This document shows, piece by piece, positions 54,273 to 62,991 of a stretch of DNA of 64,000 nucleotides. Origin of the DNA: Rahnella aceris (GTDB taxonomy: Bacteria; Pseudomonadota; Gammaproteobacteria; Enterobacterales; Enterobacteriaceae); the NCBI RefSeq assembly GCF_011684115.1, contig NZ_JAADJV010000001.1, positions 2,418,001-2,482,000 of the forward strand, in the 5' to 3' direction. A program made the translations under genes and the position numbers. Below the pieces are notes generated by a model, which did no database searches, was not told the DNA's origin, and saw nothing but the letters and a program-made list of their open reading frames with translations. How positions within the stretch are numbered: the first letter of the stretch is position 1; the number at the start of each line of letters is the position of its first letter.

Positions 54273-56555
54273 GTGGAAAATAGCAAGCCGCCCTCAACTG
54301 GGGCTAATCGGGCAAACTGGACATCCTGCTTACTTTTAGGCACCTCAACCTGCCTGCTGGCCTTTGCCTGTTTGAGTATCATTCAGAAGTCGTCCAGCCT
54401 CGCCGGATTGTGGCTACCGACAGCATTGCTGATCCCTGTTTTATTCCACCATCGCTATCGCGACTGGATCCCGCTGCTGTGCGCCGCCGCACTGGGCATC
54501 GCGGCATCACATACGATCCTCGGTACGCCCTTCTTTCGCTATCTGCCTTATCTGCTCAACAACCTTATTGAGGCTTCTCTGTGTGCGGATTTATTGCGCA
54601 GAATATTGCCGGCGCAGGATCCGCTTTCGGGGCTGAGTTCCTGGATGAAATTCCTTTTCGTCGCGGTGATCTTCTGCCCGCTGGTCAGCGCGTTAATCAT
54701 GCTGTTGTTTATTCTGCATGTTCATTCTCCGGCAGAATTACAAAGTCGCTTTACCACCTGGTTTATGTCAGAAGCCGTGGCGATCCTCGCGCTCACGCCG
54801 CTGGGGCTTATCTACCATCGCGGCTACCTGGTTAAACTGATCACCTCGCCGCGTCTTTTCGGACTGCTTCTGACGTTGATCCTGACGCTGGCGGCCGGTT
54901 TTCTGGCCCTGAAATGGCTGCCTTACACTTTCGCCTTTATCACCATTCCGCTGTTATCGGCCGCCATCCGTTTACCCCGTATGGAATCGTTCATCATTTT
55001 CCTCTCGATGACACTGATGATTGCGTTACTGCATACCAGCGGCATTATTTCCGTTCAGCCGCACCTGGCGGATCAGCTCCCTCAGGGATTGATTTTCCTG
55101 CCGCTGCTATTGATTCTGATGCCTGCGAATGCCATGGCGATGGCAATGCATGCGTTGCGTACTGAAAAATCTCACATCACGCAAAGTGAAAATCGCTTCC
55201 GAAACGCCATGGAATATTCCGCAATTGGCATGACGCTGGTATCACCGGAAGGCAAGCTGCTGCAGGTGAACAAAGCCCTGTGTCATCTGCTGGGTTATGA
55301 GGCGGAATATCTGACCACCCTGACGTTCCAGGAAATTACCTATCATGAAGATCTGGGCAAAGACCTGGCGCTGTTGCAGCAATTGCTGAACGATGACATC
55401 CAGAGTTACACCCTGGAGAAACGTTATCTGCGCCGCAGCGGAGAAGTTATCTGGGCATTCCTCGCCGTATCTCTGGTACGTGATGAACACCATAATCCGA
55501 TGTATTTCATTTCTCAGATTGAAGATATCAACGAGCTTAAACACACCGAAATGACTAACAAGCGCCTTTCGGAAGCGCTGCATGAAGAAAAAGAGCTGCT
55601 GCATATCACGCTGAATTCGATCAATGAAGCGGTGATCTCCACCGACCGGAATATGAATATCACTTTCATGAATCCGGTCGCAGAGAAAATGACTGGCTGG
55701 AAAGAACAGCAGGCGCAGGGGCAACCGGTAGGCCGCATCGTGCGCATCAGCAAAGGAGCGGGAGGGCCGCTTATCGACGATCTTTTGCAGTTTGATATCA
55801 ATGAAAATCTGCACTCTTCCGTTGAGCGTTCGCTGGTTCTGCACGGCCATCACACGGCTTTGTTTGATGTTCAGCTGGCAGTGTCACCGCTGCGCACCCT
55901 GAAAGACGAACCGATTGGCATTGTGCTGGTGCTACAGGACGTCAGTAAATCCCGCGAACTGATGCGAAAACTCAGTTACAGCGCCTCTCACGATTTACTC
56001 ACCGGGTTGTCGAATCGTGGCAGTTTCGAATCGAGCCTGAAAAAAGCGCTGAATCTGACTGCAACGCAACGTCAGCCTCACGGTCTGGCGTTTATCGATC
56101 TGGATCATTTTAAAGCGATTAACGACACCGCAGGACATGCTGCAGGGGATGAACTGCTGCGCCAGATCAGCGCACTGATGCAGGAGAACATCCGCAACAG
56201 CGACCGGCTGGCAAGGCTGGGCGGCGATGAATTTGCGCTGATCTTATTTGATTGTCCTCAGGAAGAAGGGCTGGCAACGCTGCAGCATCTGGTGGACAAA
56301 ATCAACGATTTCAAATTTATCTGGGAAGGAAATGCCTACCGGATCGGAGCCAGCGCAGGAATGACGCAAATAAACGATGCGAACATCACCGGCAGCGAAT
56401 ACATGGCGCAAGCGGATATGGCCTGCTACATCGCCAAACACAACGGACGCGGGCGGGTTTATAAATATGAACCGGCGCAAAAAACGGCCACTGCACATAC
56501 CAGCGGTGCCATCCCCCCTGAAGACCATCAGTCTGGCACAGAAGTGTCACGTTAA
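54273..56555 (+). CDS. Diguanylate cyclase with MASE1 and PAS domains (shortened DgcE homologue)
   Basis: A membrane diguanylate cyclase that would make cyclic di-GMP. An N-terminal MASE1 domain with about eight helices (about 15-285) is followed by two PAS domains (about 307-423 and 443-560) and a GGDEF domain with intact GGDEF near residue 650. It resembles E. coli DgcE (YegE, 1105 aa) strongly, including FRNAMEYSAIGM and LRQLSYSASHD-like segments and alkA next door, but lacks one PAS domain and the whole degenerate EAL domain. I start at GTG 54273 with AAGG upstream, giving 760 residues; the frame opens at a TTG at 54201. The stop is 7 bases from the convergent alkA stop. Confidence 0.9.
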   Translation: MENSKPPSTGANRANWTSCLLLGTSTCLLAFACLSIIQKSSSLAGLWLPTALLIPVLFHHRYRDWIPLLCAAALGIAASHTILGTPFFRYLPYLLNNLIEASLCADLLRRILPAQDPLSGLSSWMKFLFVAVIFCPLVSALIMLLFILHVHSPAELQSRFTTWFMSEAVAILALTPLGLIYHRGYLVKLITSPRLFGLLLTLILTLAAGFLALKWLPYTFAFITIPLLSAAIRLPRMESFIIFLSMTLMIALLHTSGIISVQPHLADQLPQGLIFLPLLLILMPANAMAMAMHALRTEKSHITQSENRFRNAMEYSAIGMTLVSPEGKLLQVNKALCHLLGYEAEYLTTLTFQEITYHEDLGKDLALLQQLLNDDIQSYTLEKRYLRRSGEVIWAFLAVSLVRDEHHNPMYFISQIEDINELKHTEMTNKRLSEALHEEKELLHITLNSINEAVISTDRNMNITFMNPVAEKMTGWKEQQAQGQPVGRIVRISKGAGGPLIDDLLQFDINENLHSSVERSLVLHGHHTALFDVQLAVSPLRTLKDEPIGIVLVLQDVSKSRELMRKLSYSASHDLLTGLSNRGSFESSLKKALNLTATQRQPHGLAFIDLDHFKAINDTAGHAAGDELLRQISALMQENIRNSDRLARLGGDEFALILFDCPQEEGLATLQHLVDKINDFKFIWEGNAYRIGASAGMTQINDANITGSEYMAQADMACYIAKHNGRGRVYKYEPAQKTATAHTSGAIPPEDHQSGTEVSR

Positions 56556-56562
56556 TCCCCGC

Positions 56563-57435
56563 CTACGGCGTGCCCGGCTGCCACTCATTATTGAACCACA
56601 AATGCAGCGTGGCGTAGGTGCGCCAAGGTTTCCAGACTTCGGCATAGCGGGCTATCTTCGCGGGCGTCATGCCCGGAAAACGCTGTTTAATCAGATAGTC
56701 ACCGCCGAGAAAAATATCAGGCGCAGACCAGGCGCGCATTGCCACATAACTGGCAGTCCAGTTGCCAATCCCCGGCATCGCCTGCAGCTGTTTTATTCCG
56801 TCCTGCACATCGGTGATGTCATCCAGCGGCAAGCGCCCCTCATCCACTGCCTGCGCAATATTAATCAGACACGCTGCACGTTTGGCCTGCACACCAATAC
56901 CCCGTAAATCGTCTACCGTTAACTGCCCGATGGCCGCTGCAGACGGAAACAAATGCGTCAGCGCGGCAAACGGCGTACGCACCGGTTCGCCCCATTTTTC
57001 AGTCAGCCGCGTCGCCAGTGTCGCCGCCATTTTCACGCTCACCAGTTGCCCGAGGATCGCGCGCACCATCAGTTCAAAACGGTTGACGCAGCCCGGCAGG
57101 CGTAATCCCGGCGCATTGTCAGCCAGTCCCCCCAGCCCCTCGGCGATAAGCGTGGGTTGCGCGTCCAGATCCAGCAACCGCCGCACCCGGGCAACTATGT
57201 TCTCCGTGACCGGCGAAAGCGACGCCGACACTTCCAGCTCAACGCCATTTCGCTCAGGCAACGGACGCAACCGCAACCAGCCGGTCAGCCGTTCGCCGTG
57301 GTGCATCACCGCCAGCGTACGCTGGTAATATTCGCCATCCTGCTGTTCAACACCCTGCAATGCACGCGCGCCGAGAAATGCCGTCATCCATTGCCAGTCA
57401 TACGGAGGCTGATAGGTCAGAAACAGGGTTGTCAC
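56563..57435 (-). CDS. alkA: DNA-3-methyladenine glycosylase II AlkA
   Basis: AlkA excises 3-methyladenine and other alkylated bases. The 290-residue protein has the three-domain fold: an N-terminal beta domain (about 1-88), then the helix-hairpin-helix LQAMPGIGNWTASY (217-230), and the catalytic aspartate D246 in GGDYLIKQRF. The YAEVWKPWRTYATLHLW end is diagnostic. E. coli AlkA has 282 residues and also neighbours dgcE. There is no fused Ada domain. Confidence 0.95.
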   Translation of the reverse strand: MTTLFLTYQPPYDWQWMTAFLGARALQGVEQQDGEYYQRTLAVMHHGERLTGWLRLRPLPERNGVELEVSASLSPVTENIVARVRRLLDLDAQPTLIAEGLGGLADNAPGLRLPGCVNRFELMVRAILGQLVSVKMAATLATRLTEKWGEPVRTPFAALTHLFPSAAAIGQLTVDDLRGIGVQAKRAACLINIAQAVDEGRLPLDDITDVQDGIKQLQAMPGIGNWTASYVAMRAWSAPDIFLGGDYLIKQRFPGMTPAKIARYAEVWKPWRTYATLHLWFNNEWQPGTP

Positions 57436-57503
57436 AGCATGATCCTTATAAAAATGGCCCCCGGTTGGGAGCCATAATTCAGTATTAAGAACAAAAGAAT
57501 AGA

Positions 57504-58895
57504 CTATTTTCTACGCCAGGTGGTCCCTGCCGCGCCGTCTTCTAACACGATACCCATTTCATTGAGACGATCGCGCGCTTTATCCGCCATGCCCCAGTCT
57601 TTGCTGGCGCGGGCATCGTTACGCTGTTTAATCAACGCTTCGATTTCAGCCACTTCGTCATCGTTATCCGCCTGAGCACCGGATTTCAGGAACTGCTCCG
57701 GATCCTGCTCCAGCAGGCCAAGTACGCCTGCAAGTTGCCGCAGTTCCGCTGCCAGACCGTTGGCCGCAGACAGATCTTCCGTTTTCAGACGGTTGATGTC
57801 ACGTGCCATATCGAACAACACGGAATAAGCTTCCGGTGTGTTGAAATCATCGTCCATAGCCGCACGGAAGCGCGTAACGAAAGCCTCACCACCGGCTGGC
57901 GTTGCAGCGGCATCAGTGCCGCGCAGTGCGGTGTACAAACGCTCCATCGAGGTACGCGCCAGTTTCAGGTTCTCTTCGCTGTAGTTTAGCTGGCTGCGAT
58001 AGTGACCCGACATCAGGAAGTAACGCACGCTTTCAGCGTCATAATATTTCAGCACATCGCGCACGGTGAAGAAGTTATCCAGTGATTTGGACATCTTTTC
58101 GCGGTCGATCATCACCATGCCGGAGTGCATCCAGGTATTCACATACGGGCCGTCATGGGCACAGCTTGACTGCGCAATTTCGTTCTCGTGGTGCGGGAAC
58201 ATCAGGTCAGAACCGCCGCCGTGAATATCGAAATGCGCACCGAGCTGTTTGCAGTTCATCGCGGAACATTCGATATGCCAGCCCGGGCGACCTTCGCCCC
58301 ACGGAGATGTCCAGCTCGGTTCGCCCGGCTTGGACATTTTCCACAGTACGAAATCCATCGGATTGCGTTTCACGTTGGCTTCGACTTCGACGCGCGCACC
58401 CGCCTGTAACTGATCCAGATCCTGACGGGACAACAGTCCGTAATCCGGATCACTTTCCACCCAGAACATCACATCACCGTTCGACGCGACATAGGCGTGG
58501 TCACGGTCAATCAGCTTCTGCACGATATCGATAATTTCGTGAATGTGCTGCGTGGCGCGCGGTTCGGAGTCCGGCGGCAGAATGTTCAGTGAAGCAAAAT
58601 CAGCATGCATCTCGGCGATCATACGGTCGGTCAGCGCCATAAACGTTTCGCCATTTTCAGCGGCACGTTTAATGATTTTATCGTCGATATCGGTGATATT
58701 GCGCACGTATTTCAGGTCATAACCGAGGTAACGCAGGTAACGCGACACCACGTCGAAAGACACAAAGGTGCGACCGTGGCCGATATGACACAGGTCGTAA
58801 ACAGTGATCCCACACACGTACATCCCGACTTTACCGGCATGAATTGGCTTGAATTCCTCTTTTTGGCGACTCAGGGTATTAAAAATCTTCAGCAT
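57504..58895 (-). CDS. cysS: Cysteinyl-tRNA synthetase
   Basis: CysS charges tRNA-Cys. This 463-residue class Ia synthetase carries the zinc cysteine C28 in [14 protein letters not shown] at 37-40, GWHIECSAM (about 205-213) and KMSKS at about 267-271. The length is close to that of E. coli CysS (461 aa). It is divergent from ppiB; the two genes share a 227-base promoter region, as in E. coli where lpxH, ppiB and cysS are also adjacent. Confidence 0.97.
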   Translation of the reverse strand: MLKIFNTLSRQKEEFKPIHAGKVGMYVCGITVYDLCHIGHGRTFVSFDVVSRYLRYLGYDLKYVRNITDIDDKIIKRAAENGETFMALTDRMIAEMHADFASLNILPPDSEPRATQHIHEIIDIVQKLIDRDHAYVASNGDVMFWVESDPDYGLLSRQDLDQLQAGARVEVEANVKRNPMDFVLWKMSKPGEPSWTSPWGEGRPGWHIECSAMNCKQLGAHFDIHGGGSDLMFPHHENEIAQSSCAHDGPYVNTWMHSGMVMIDREKMSKSLDNFFTVRDVLKYYDAESVRYFLMSGHYRSQLNYSEENLKLARTSMERLYTALRGTDAAATPAGGEAFVTRFRAAMDDDFNTPEAYSVLFDMARDINRLKTEDLSAANGLAAELRQLAGVLGLLEQDPEQFLKSGAQADNDDEVAEIEALIKQRNDARASKDWGMADKARDRLNEMGIVLEDGAAGTTWRRK

Positions 58896-59045
58896 CAGGC
58901 TATTCCGTGTGTTGGGCGTAGAAAATGACGTTGGCGCGTTTAAGCGACACTAACGCGTATAATATAACGAAAATGATTTCACCGAAACGGCATAAGGCCG
59001 CCGGACGGGCTTTAGTCGTCACAAAGCCGCTGCTGACGGCAACTT

Positions 59046-59075
59046 TTGAGTTATGGTATAAGAAAAGGCTATAGT
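59046..59075 (+). promoter_or_regulatory. Candidate promoter of ppiB
   Basis: TTGAGT (59046-59051) and TATAGT (59070-59075) are separated by 18 bases, about 47 bases before the ppiB start. The hexamers are close to the sigma-70 consensus. Confidence 0.6.
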
Positions 59076-59122
59076 AGCCGCTCTTACTAAGAGCACACAT
59101 CAACATTAGCAGGATGATAATT

Positions 59123-59617
59123 ATGGTCACTTTCCACACCAACCACGGCGACATCGTCATTAAAACTTTCGCTGACAAAGCGCCAGCCACGGTTGAAAAC
59201 TTCCTGAACTATTGCCGTAAAGGCTTCTACGACAACACAATTTTCCACCGTGTGATTAACGGTTTCATGATCCAGGGCGGCGGTTTTGAGCCAGGCATGA
59301 ACCAGAAAAACACCGATGCGCCTATCAATAACGAAGCAGACAACGGCCTGAAAAACACCAAAGGCACGCTGGCGATGGCGCGTACCAACGATCCGCATTC
59401 CGCCACGGCACAGTTCTTCATCAACGTAACTGACAACGACTTCCTGAACCACAGTGGCAAAAACGCACAGGGTTGGGGCTACTGCGTATTCGCAGAAGTG
59501 GTTGAAGGTCAGGACGTGGTTGACGCGATCAAAGCCGTCAAAACCGGCCGCAGCGGTATGCACCAGGACGTTCCAAAAGAAGATGTTGTGATCAAAAGCG
59601 TCACAGTCAGCGAATAA
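59123..59617 (+). CDS. ppiB: Cytoplasmic peptidyl-prolyl cis-trans isomerase B
   Basis: A cyclophilin of 164 residues, the same length as E. coli PpiB. The catalytic arginine is in [13 protein letters not shown] (about 43-55), followed by GTLAMAR and SATAQFFIN for substrate binding. I start at ATGGTC (59123) because AGGA is suitably placed; an ATG three codons earlier would overlap that site. lpxH begins 11 bases after the stop, so the two form an operon. Confidence 0.97.
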   Translation: MVTFHTNHGDIVIKTFADKAPATVENFLNYCRKGFYDNTIFHRVINGFMIQGGGFEPGMNQKNTDAPINNEADNGLKNTKGTLAMARTNDPHSATAQFFINVTDNDFLNHSGKNAQGWGYCVFAEVVEGQDVVDAIKAVKTGRSGMHQDVPKEDVVIKSVTVSE

Positions 59618-59628
59618 TCAACGTCGGG

Positions 59629-60351
59629 ATGACCACGTTTTTTATCGCAGATATCCATCTTTGCGCACAGGAACCGGCAATCACTGCCGGTTTTCTGCGT
59701 TTTCTACGTGAAGATGCGCCGCAGGCCGACGCCCTGTACATTCTCGGTGACCTGTTCGAAGCCTGGATTGGCGATGATGATCCGCAGCCGCTTCACGCTG
59801 AAATCTCGGCGGCCCTAAATCAGTTACACCAGCAAGGTGTGCCCTGCTTCTTCATTCACGGCAACCGCGATTTTCTGCTCGGCAGACGTTTCGCCCGCGA
59901 CAGCCTGATGACGTTGCTGCCGGAGAAAAAAGTGCTGGAACTGTATGGCCGCCGCGTCCTGATCCTGCACGGTGACACGCTGTGCACCGACGATGTCGCG
60001 TATCAGAACTTCCGCAAAAAAGTCCACAATCCGCTGATCCAGAAACTGTTCCTGATGCTGCCGCTGAAATGGCGACTGGGCATTGCTGCCAGAATGCGCG
60101 CCAACAGCAAGGCGTCGAATCAGGGCAAATCACTGGAAATTATGGATGTGAACCCGCAGGCGGTGGTCAGCGAAATGCAGATGGCAGGCGTGGAGTGGAT
60201 GATTCACGGTCACACCCATCGTCCGGCAATTCACGATGTGCCGCTGGAAAATAAAACCGGCCACCGCGTGGTACTCGGCGCATGGCACGAAGAAGGCTCG
60301 ATGGTGAAAGTCACCGCCGATAACGTCGAGCTGATCAGCTTCCCGTTTTGA
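59629..60351 (+). CDS. lpxH: UDP-2,3-diacylglucosamine diphosphatase LpxH
   Basis: LpxH hydrolyses UDP-2,3-diacylglucosamine to lipid X in lipid A synthesis, as a peripheral inner-membrane enzyme. The 240-residue calcineurin-like protein shows all metal motifs: D8-x-H10 (IADIHLC), [11 protein letters not shown] (about 41-51), HGNRDFLLG (about 77-85), the histidine of HGDTLCTDD (about 114) and GHTHRP (about 195-200). The length matches E. coli LpxH (240 aa). It ends the ppiB-lpxH operon and is followed by an intergenic repeat. Confidence 0.97.
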   Translation: MTTFFIADIHLCAQEPAITAGFLRFLREDAPQADALYILGDLFEAWIGDDDPQPLHAEISAALNQLHQQGVPCFFIHGNRDFLLGRRFARDSLMTLLPEKKVLELYGRRVLILHGDTLCTDDVAYQNFRKKVHNPLIQKLFLMLPLKWRLGIAARMRANSKASNQGKSLEIMDVNPQAVVSEMQMAGVEWMIHGHTHRPAIHDVPLENKTGHRVVLGAWHEEGSMVKVTADNVELISFPF

Positions 60352-60360
60352 GTCACCTCA

Positions 60361-60487
60361 AAGTTACCCAAAATAATTTGAGTTGCTGGAAGGCGACAAG
60401 CTCATGAATCCCTGGGAGCTTAGCTGACTAAGTGACCGGGGTGAATGAGTGCAGTCAACGCATCAGCAGCCCGAAGTATGAAGGGTA
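60361..60487. repeat. Intergenic hairpin repeat element overlapping the miaE 3' end
   Basis: A roughly 120-base element between convergent lpxH and miaE. Its core folds with a top stem cttag-ctga-ctaag (60419-60423 with 60428-60432), a lower imperfect stem ctcatgaatccctgg against ccggggtgaatgag, and outer gttgctg/cagcagc arms. The wording (aataatttgagttgc at one end, cagcagcccgaagtatg at the other) resembles a dispersed repeat I recall from Yersinia, Serratia and Pectobacterium genomes. It runs into the last codons of miaE. Confidence 0.7.
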
Positions 60488-61095
60488 ACGGGTACGCCTG
60501 AATGGAAGCGGAATTGTTCGTCCGGCGTGAGGACCAGTTCCGCTTCAATCCTGCCAAACTCCTCTACCCGCTCACTGATATCCGTTCCGGCATATTGCTC
60601 CGCCAGCGCCAGATAATCGGCAAAATGCCGTGATTCTGAACGCAGCAATGAGGTGTAAAAACGCGACAAGGTTTCGTCGAGATGCGGCGCAATTTTGGCA
60701 AAACGCTCACAGGATCGCGCTTCGATGTACGCCCCGATAATCAGCCGGTCGACCAGAATATTCAGATCATCGTGATGACGGGTATGTTTGATCATACCGC
60801 TGGCGTAGCGCGAGGGGGAAAGCTGGGTATAAGTAATATTGCGCTTTTGCATGATTTCCACCACTTGTTCGAAGTGATGAAGCTCTTCACGCGCCAGACG
60901 CGCCGCACAAAACAGCAGCTCGGTGCGATCCAGATATTTGGTCATCAGGCTCATCGCCGTGGCCGCCGCTTTCTTTTCACAGTTAGCGTGGTCGATCAGC
61001 ATCACCGTCTGATTTTCCAGCGCCACATCCACCCACAGAGCGGGTGTTTCACAGTGAAGAAAATCATAAATCGGTGCCAGTAAAGCCTGCGTCAT
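60463..61095 (-). CDS. miaE: tRNA-(ms2io6A37) hydroxylase MiaE
   Basis: MiaE is an O2-dependent diiron enzyme that hydroxylates the isopentenyl group of ms2i6A37 in tRNA. The 210-residue four-helix bundle shows the iron ligands: E40, E71-x-x-H74 (REELHHFE), then E125-type EARSCERF and E-x-x-H in SESRHFADY (about 153-161). It is present in Salmonella, Serratia and others but absent from E. coli K-12. The final residues (LHTSGC) are encoded inside the adjacent repeat element, so the C-terminus may have been altered by its insertion. Confidence 0.95.
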   Translation of the reverse strand: MTQALLAPIYDFLHCETPALWVDVALENQTVMLIDHANCEKKAAATAMSLMTKYLDRTELLFCAARLAREELHHFEQVVEIMQKRNITYTQLSPSRYASGMIKHTRHHDDLNILVDRLIIGAYIEARSCERFAKIAPHLDETLSRFYTSLLRSESRHFADYLALAEQYAGTDISERVEEFGRIEAELVLTPDEQFRFHSGVPVTLHTSGC

Positions 61096-61190
61096 AAATC
61101 AGTTTCCAATGAAGTTTGTCATTAATATATTGGTTTGGATTATACAAATCTGCCGCCAACTTCTCATCAAAAATGCGCCGTTTTCCGGCG

Positions 61191-61206
61191 ACGCAACCGT
61201 TTTCCT
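61191..61206 (+). promoter_or_regulatory. PurR operator upstream of purE
   Basis: acgcaaccgttttcct matches the PurR consensus ACGCAAACGTTTTCNT at 14 of the 15 specified positions and lies 70 bases before the purE start, where E. coli purEK also has its operator. Confidence 0.92.
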
Positions 61207-61275
61207 CCCTCACGGAGCGTGCTATCATTTGCGCCCTCGCAGTTTCTATTTCCGAATCACAGGAGCTTTACAGAC

Positions 61276-61785
61276 ATGTCATCCAACGTTACCCCGGCAA
61301 AAATCGCCATCGTTATGGGGTCTAAAAGTGACTGGGCGACCATGCAGTTCGCCGCCGACGTCCTCACAACGCTGAATATTCCTTTCCATGTCGATATCGT
61401 CTCCGCTCACCGTACGCCGGACAAATTGTTTACTTTCGCTGAGCAGGCTTCCGCTAACGGTTTTGATGTGATCATCGCGGGTGCCGGTGGCGCAGCGCAT
61501 TTACCGGGCATGCTGGCGGCGAAAACGCTGGTGCCGGTGCTGGGCGTGCCGGTGCAAAGTGCTGCACTCAGTGGCATCGACAGTCTCTATTCCATTGTGC
61601 AAATGCCGCGTGGTATTCCGGTCGGTACGCTGGCGATTGGTAAAGCCGGTGCCGCAAACGCCGCATTGCTGGCGGCACAGATTCTTGCACTGCACGATGC
61701 TGAGATTGCCAAAAACCTGGCCGCGTGGCGCACCGCACAAACTGACGAAGTGCTGAATAATCCCGACCCGCGGGAGGAAGCATGA
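61276..61785 (+). CDS. purE: N5-carboxyaminoimidazole ribonucleotide mutase
   Basis: PurE moves the carboxyl group of N5-CAIR to C4, completing CAIR for PurC. The 169-residue class I protein has [12 protein letters not shown] (about 12-23), the catalytic histidine in VSAHRTPDK (about 46-54) and [12 protein letters not shown] (about 72-83). I start at the ATG at 61276, preceded by AGGAGC; the upstream open frame includes the operator. It overlaps purK by ATGA. Confidence 0.97.
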   Translation: MSSNVTPAKIAIVMGSKSDWATMQFAADVLTTLNIPFHVDIVSAHRTPDKLFTFAEQASANGFDVIIAGAGGAAHLPGMLAAKTLVPVLGVPVQSAALSGIDSLYSIVQMPRGIPVGTLAIGKAGAANAALLAAQILALHDAEIAKNLAAWRTAQTDEVLNNPDPREEA

Positions 61786-62846
61786 AACCGGTTTGCGTAC
61801 TCGGAAACGGCCAGTTAGGCCGAATGCTGCGTCAGGCCGGTGAACCGCTGGGCATCGCCGTCTATCCTGTCGGCCTTGATGCTGAACCGGAAGCCGTGCC
61901 GTATCAGCAAAGCGTGATCACCGCTGAAATCGAACGCTGGCCGGAAACGGCACTGACCCGCGAACTGGCGACGCACAATGCGTTCGTTAACCGCGACATT
62001 TTCCCGCGTCTGGCCGATCGCCTGACGCAAAAACAGTTGCTCGACCAGCTCGGTCTGGCGACTGCGCCGTGGCAATTGCTGGCCGATGCCGCCGAATGGC
62101 CGCAGGTATTCTCCCGGCTTGGCCAACTGGCGATTGTGAAACGTCGCGTCGGCGGGTACGACGGCCGGGGTCAGTGGCGTCTGCGTTCTGGTGAAGAAAA
62201 TACGCTGCCGCAGGATTGCTATGGCGAATGCATCGTTGAGCAGGGTATCAACTTCTCCGGTGAAGTTTCGCTGGTGGGCGCGCGCGGTCACGATGGTAAA
62301 ACCGTGTTTTATCCGCTGACCCATAACCTGCATCAGGACGGCATTCTGCGCACCAGTGTTGTGCTGCCGCAGCCGGATGCCGCCCTGCAACAGCAGGCAG
62401 AAAACATGCTGTCGGCGATCATGAACGAACTGAATTATGTCGGCGTGATGGCAATGGAGTGTTTCGTGGTCAGCGAAGGTTTGCTGATCAATGAGCTGGC
62501 ACCGCGTGTGCATAACAGCGGGCACTGGACACAGAACGGCGCCTCTTACAGTCAGTTTGAAATGCATCTGCGCGCCATCCTTGGTCTGCCGCTGCCGAAA
62601 CCGGTGGTGAGCACACCGTCAGTGATGGTGAATCTGATTGGCACGGATGTGTCAGAAAAATGGCTGAGCCTGCCGCTGGTCAATCTGCACTGGTACGAGA
62701 AAGACGTGCGTCCGGGTCGTAAAGTCGGACACCTGAATCTCAACGACGCCAGCGTCCGCCTGCTGAAAGACAATCTCAACGCACTGGTCCCGATGCTGCC
62801 GGAAGAATACGCCAGCGGGATTGAATGGGCAGTTGAAAAGCTTTGA
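61782..62846 (+). CDS. purK: N5-carboxyaminoimidazole ribonucleotide synthase
   Basis: PurK carboxylates AIR with ATP and bicarbonate to give N5-CAIR, the substrate of PurE. This is a 354-residue ATP-grasp enzyme. [17 protein letters not shown] opens the protein, [15 protein letters not shown] (about 117-131) is the ATP loop, and the metal-binding [14 protein letters not shown] is at about 237-250. The length is as in E. coli (355 aa). The ATGA overlap couples it to purE. Confidence 0.97.
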   Translation: MKPVCVLGNGQLGRMLRQAGEPLGIAVYPVGLDAEPEAVPYQQSVITAEIERWPETALTRELATHNAFVNRDIFPRLADRLTQKQLLDQLGLATAPWQLLADAAEWPQVFSRLGQLAIVKRRVGGYDGRGQWRLRSGEENTLPQDCYGECIVEQGINFSGEVSLVGARGHDGKTVFYPLTHNLHQDGILRTSVVLPQPDAALQQQAENMLSAIMNELNYVGVMAMECFVVSEGLLINELAPRVHNSGHWTQNGASYSQFEMHLRAILGLPLPKPVVSTPSVMVNLIGTDVSEKWLSLPLVNLHWYEKDVRPGRKVGHLNLNDASVRLLKDNLNALVPMLPEEYASGIEWAVEKL

Positions 62847-62855
62847 TTTGATCGG

Positions 62856-62983
62856 CTCCCTCCCCTGCGAAGGGGAGGGTTGGGGTGGGGTATTAAGGTC
62901 AAAATCTCATAGTTAAAGTGTGCTTTGACAAACAGTTAGCCATTAAAACCCCCTCCCTGCCTCCCCCTTCGCAGGGGGAGGAG
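62856..62983. repeat. Inverted pair of GC-rich palindromic repeats after purK
   Basis: Copy 1 (62856-62890) contains the palindrome ccctcccc-tgcgaa-ggggaggg with a gttggggtgggg tail. Copy 2 (62949-62983) is the same unit in opposite orientation (gggggagg...cctccccc with a ccccctccc tail). They flank about 58 A+T-rich bases and lie between convergent purK and ybbP, where they could end transcription in both directions. They resemble dispersed REP-like elements. Confidence 0.8.
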
Positions 62984-62991
62984 TTTAGAAA

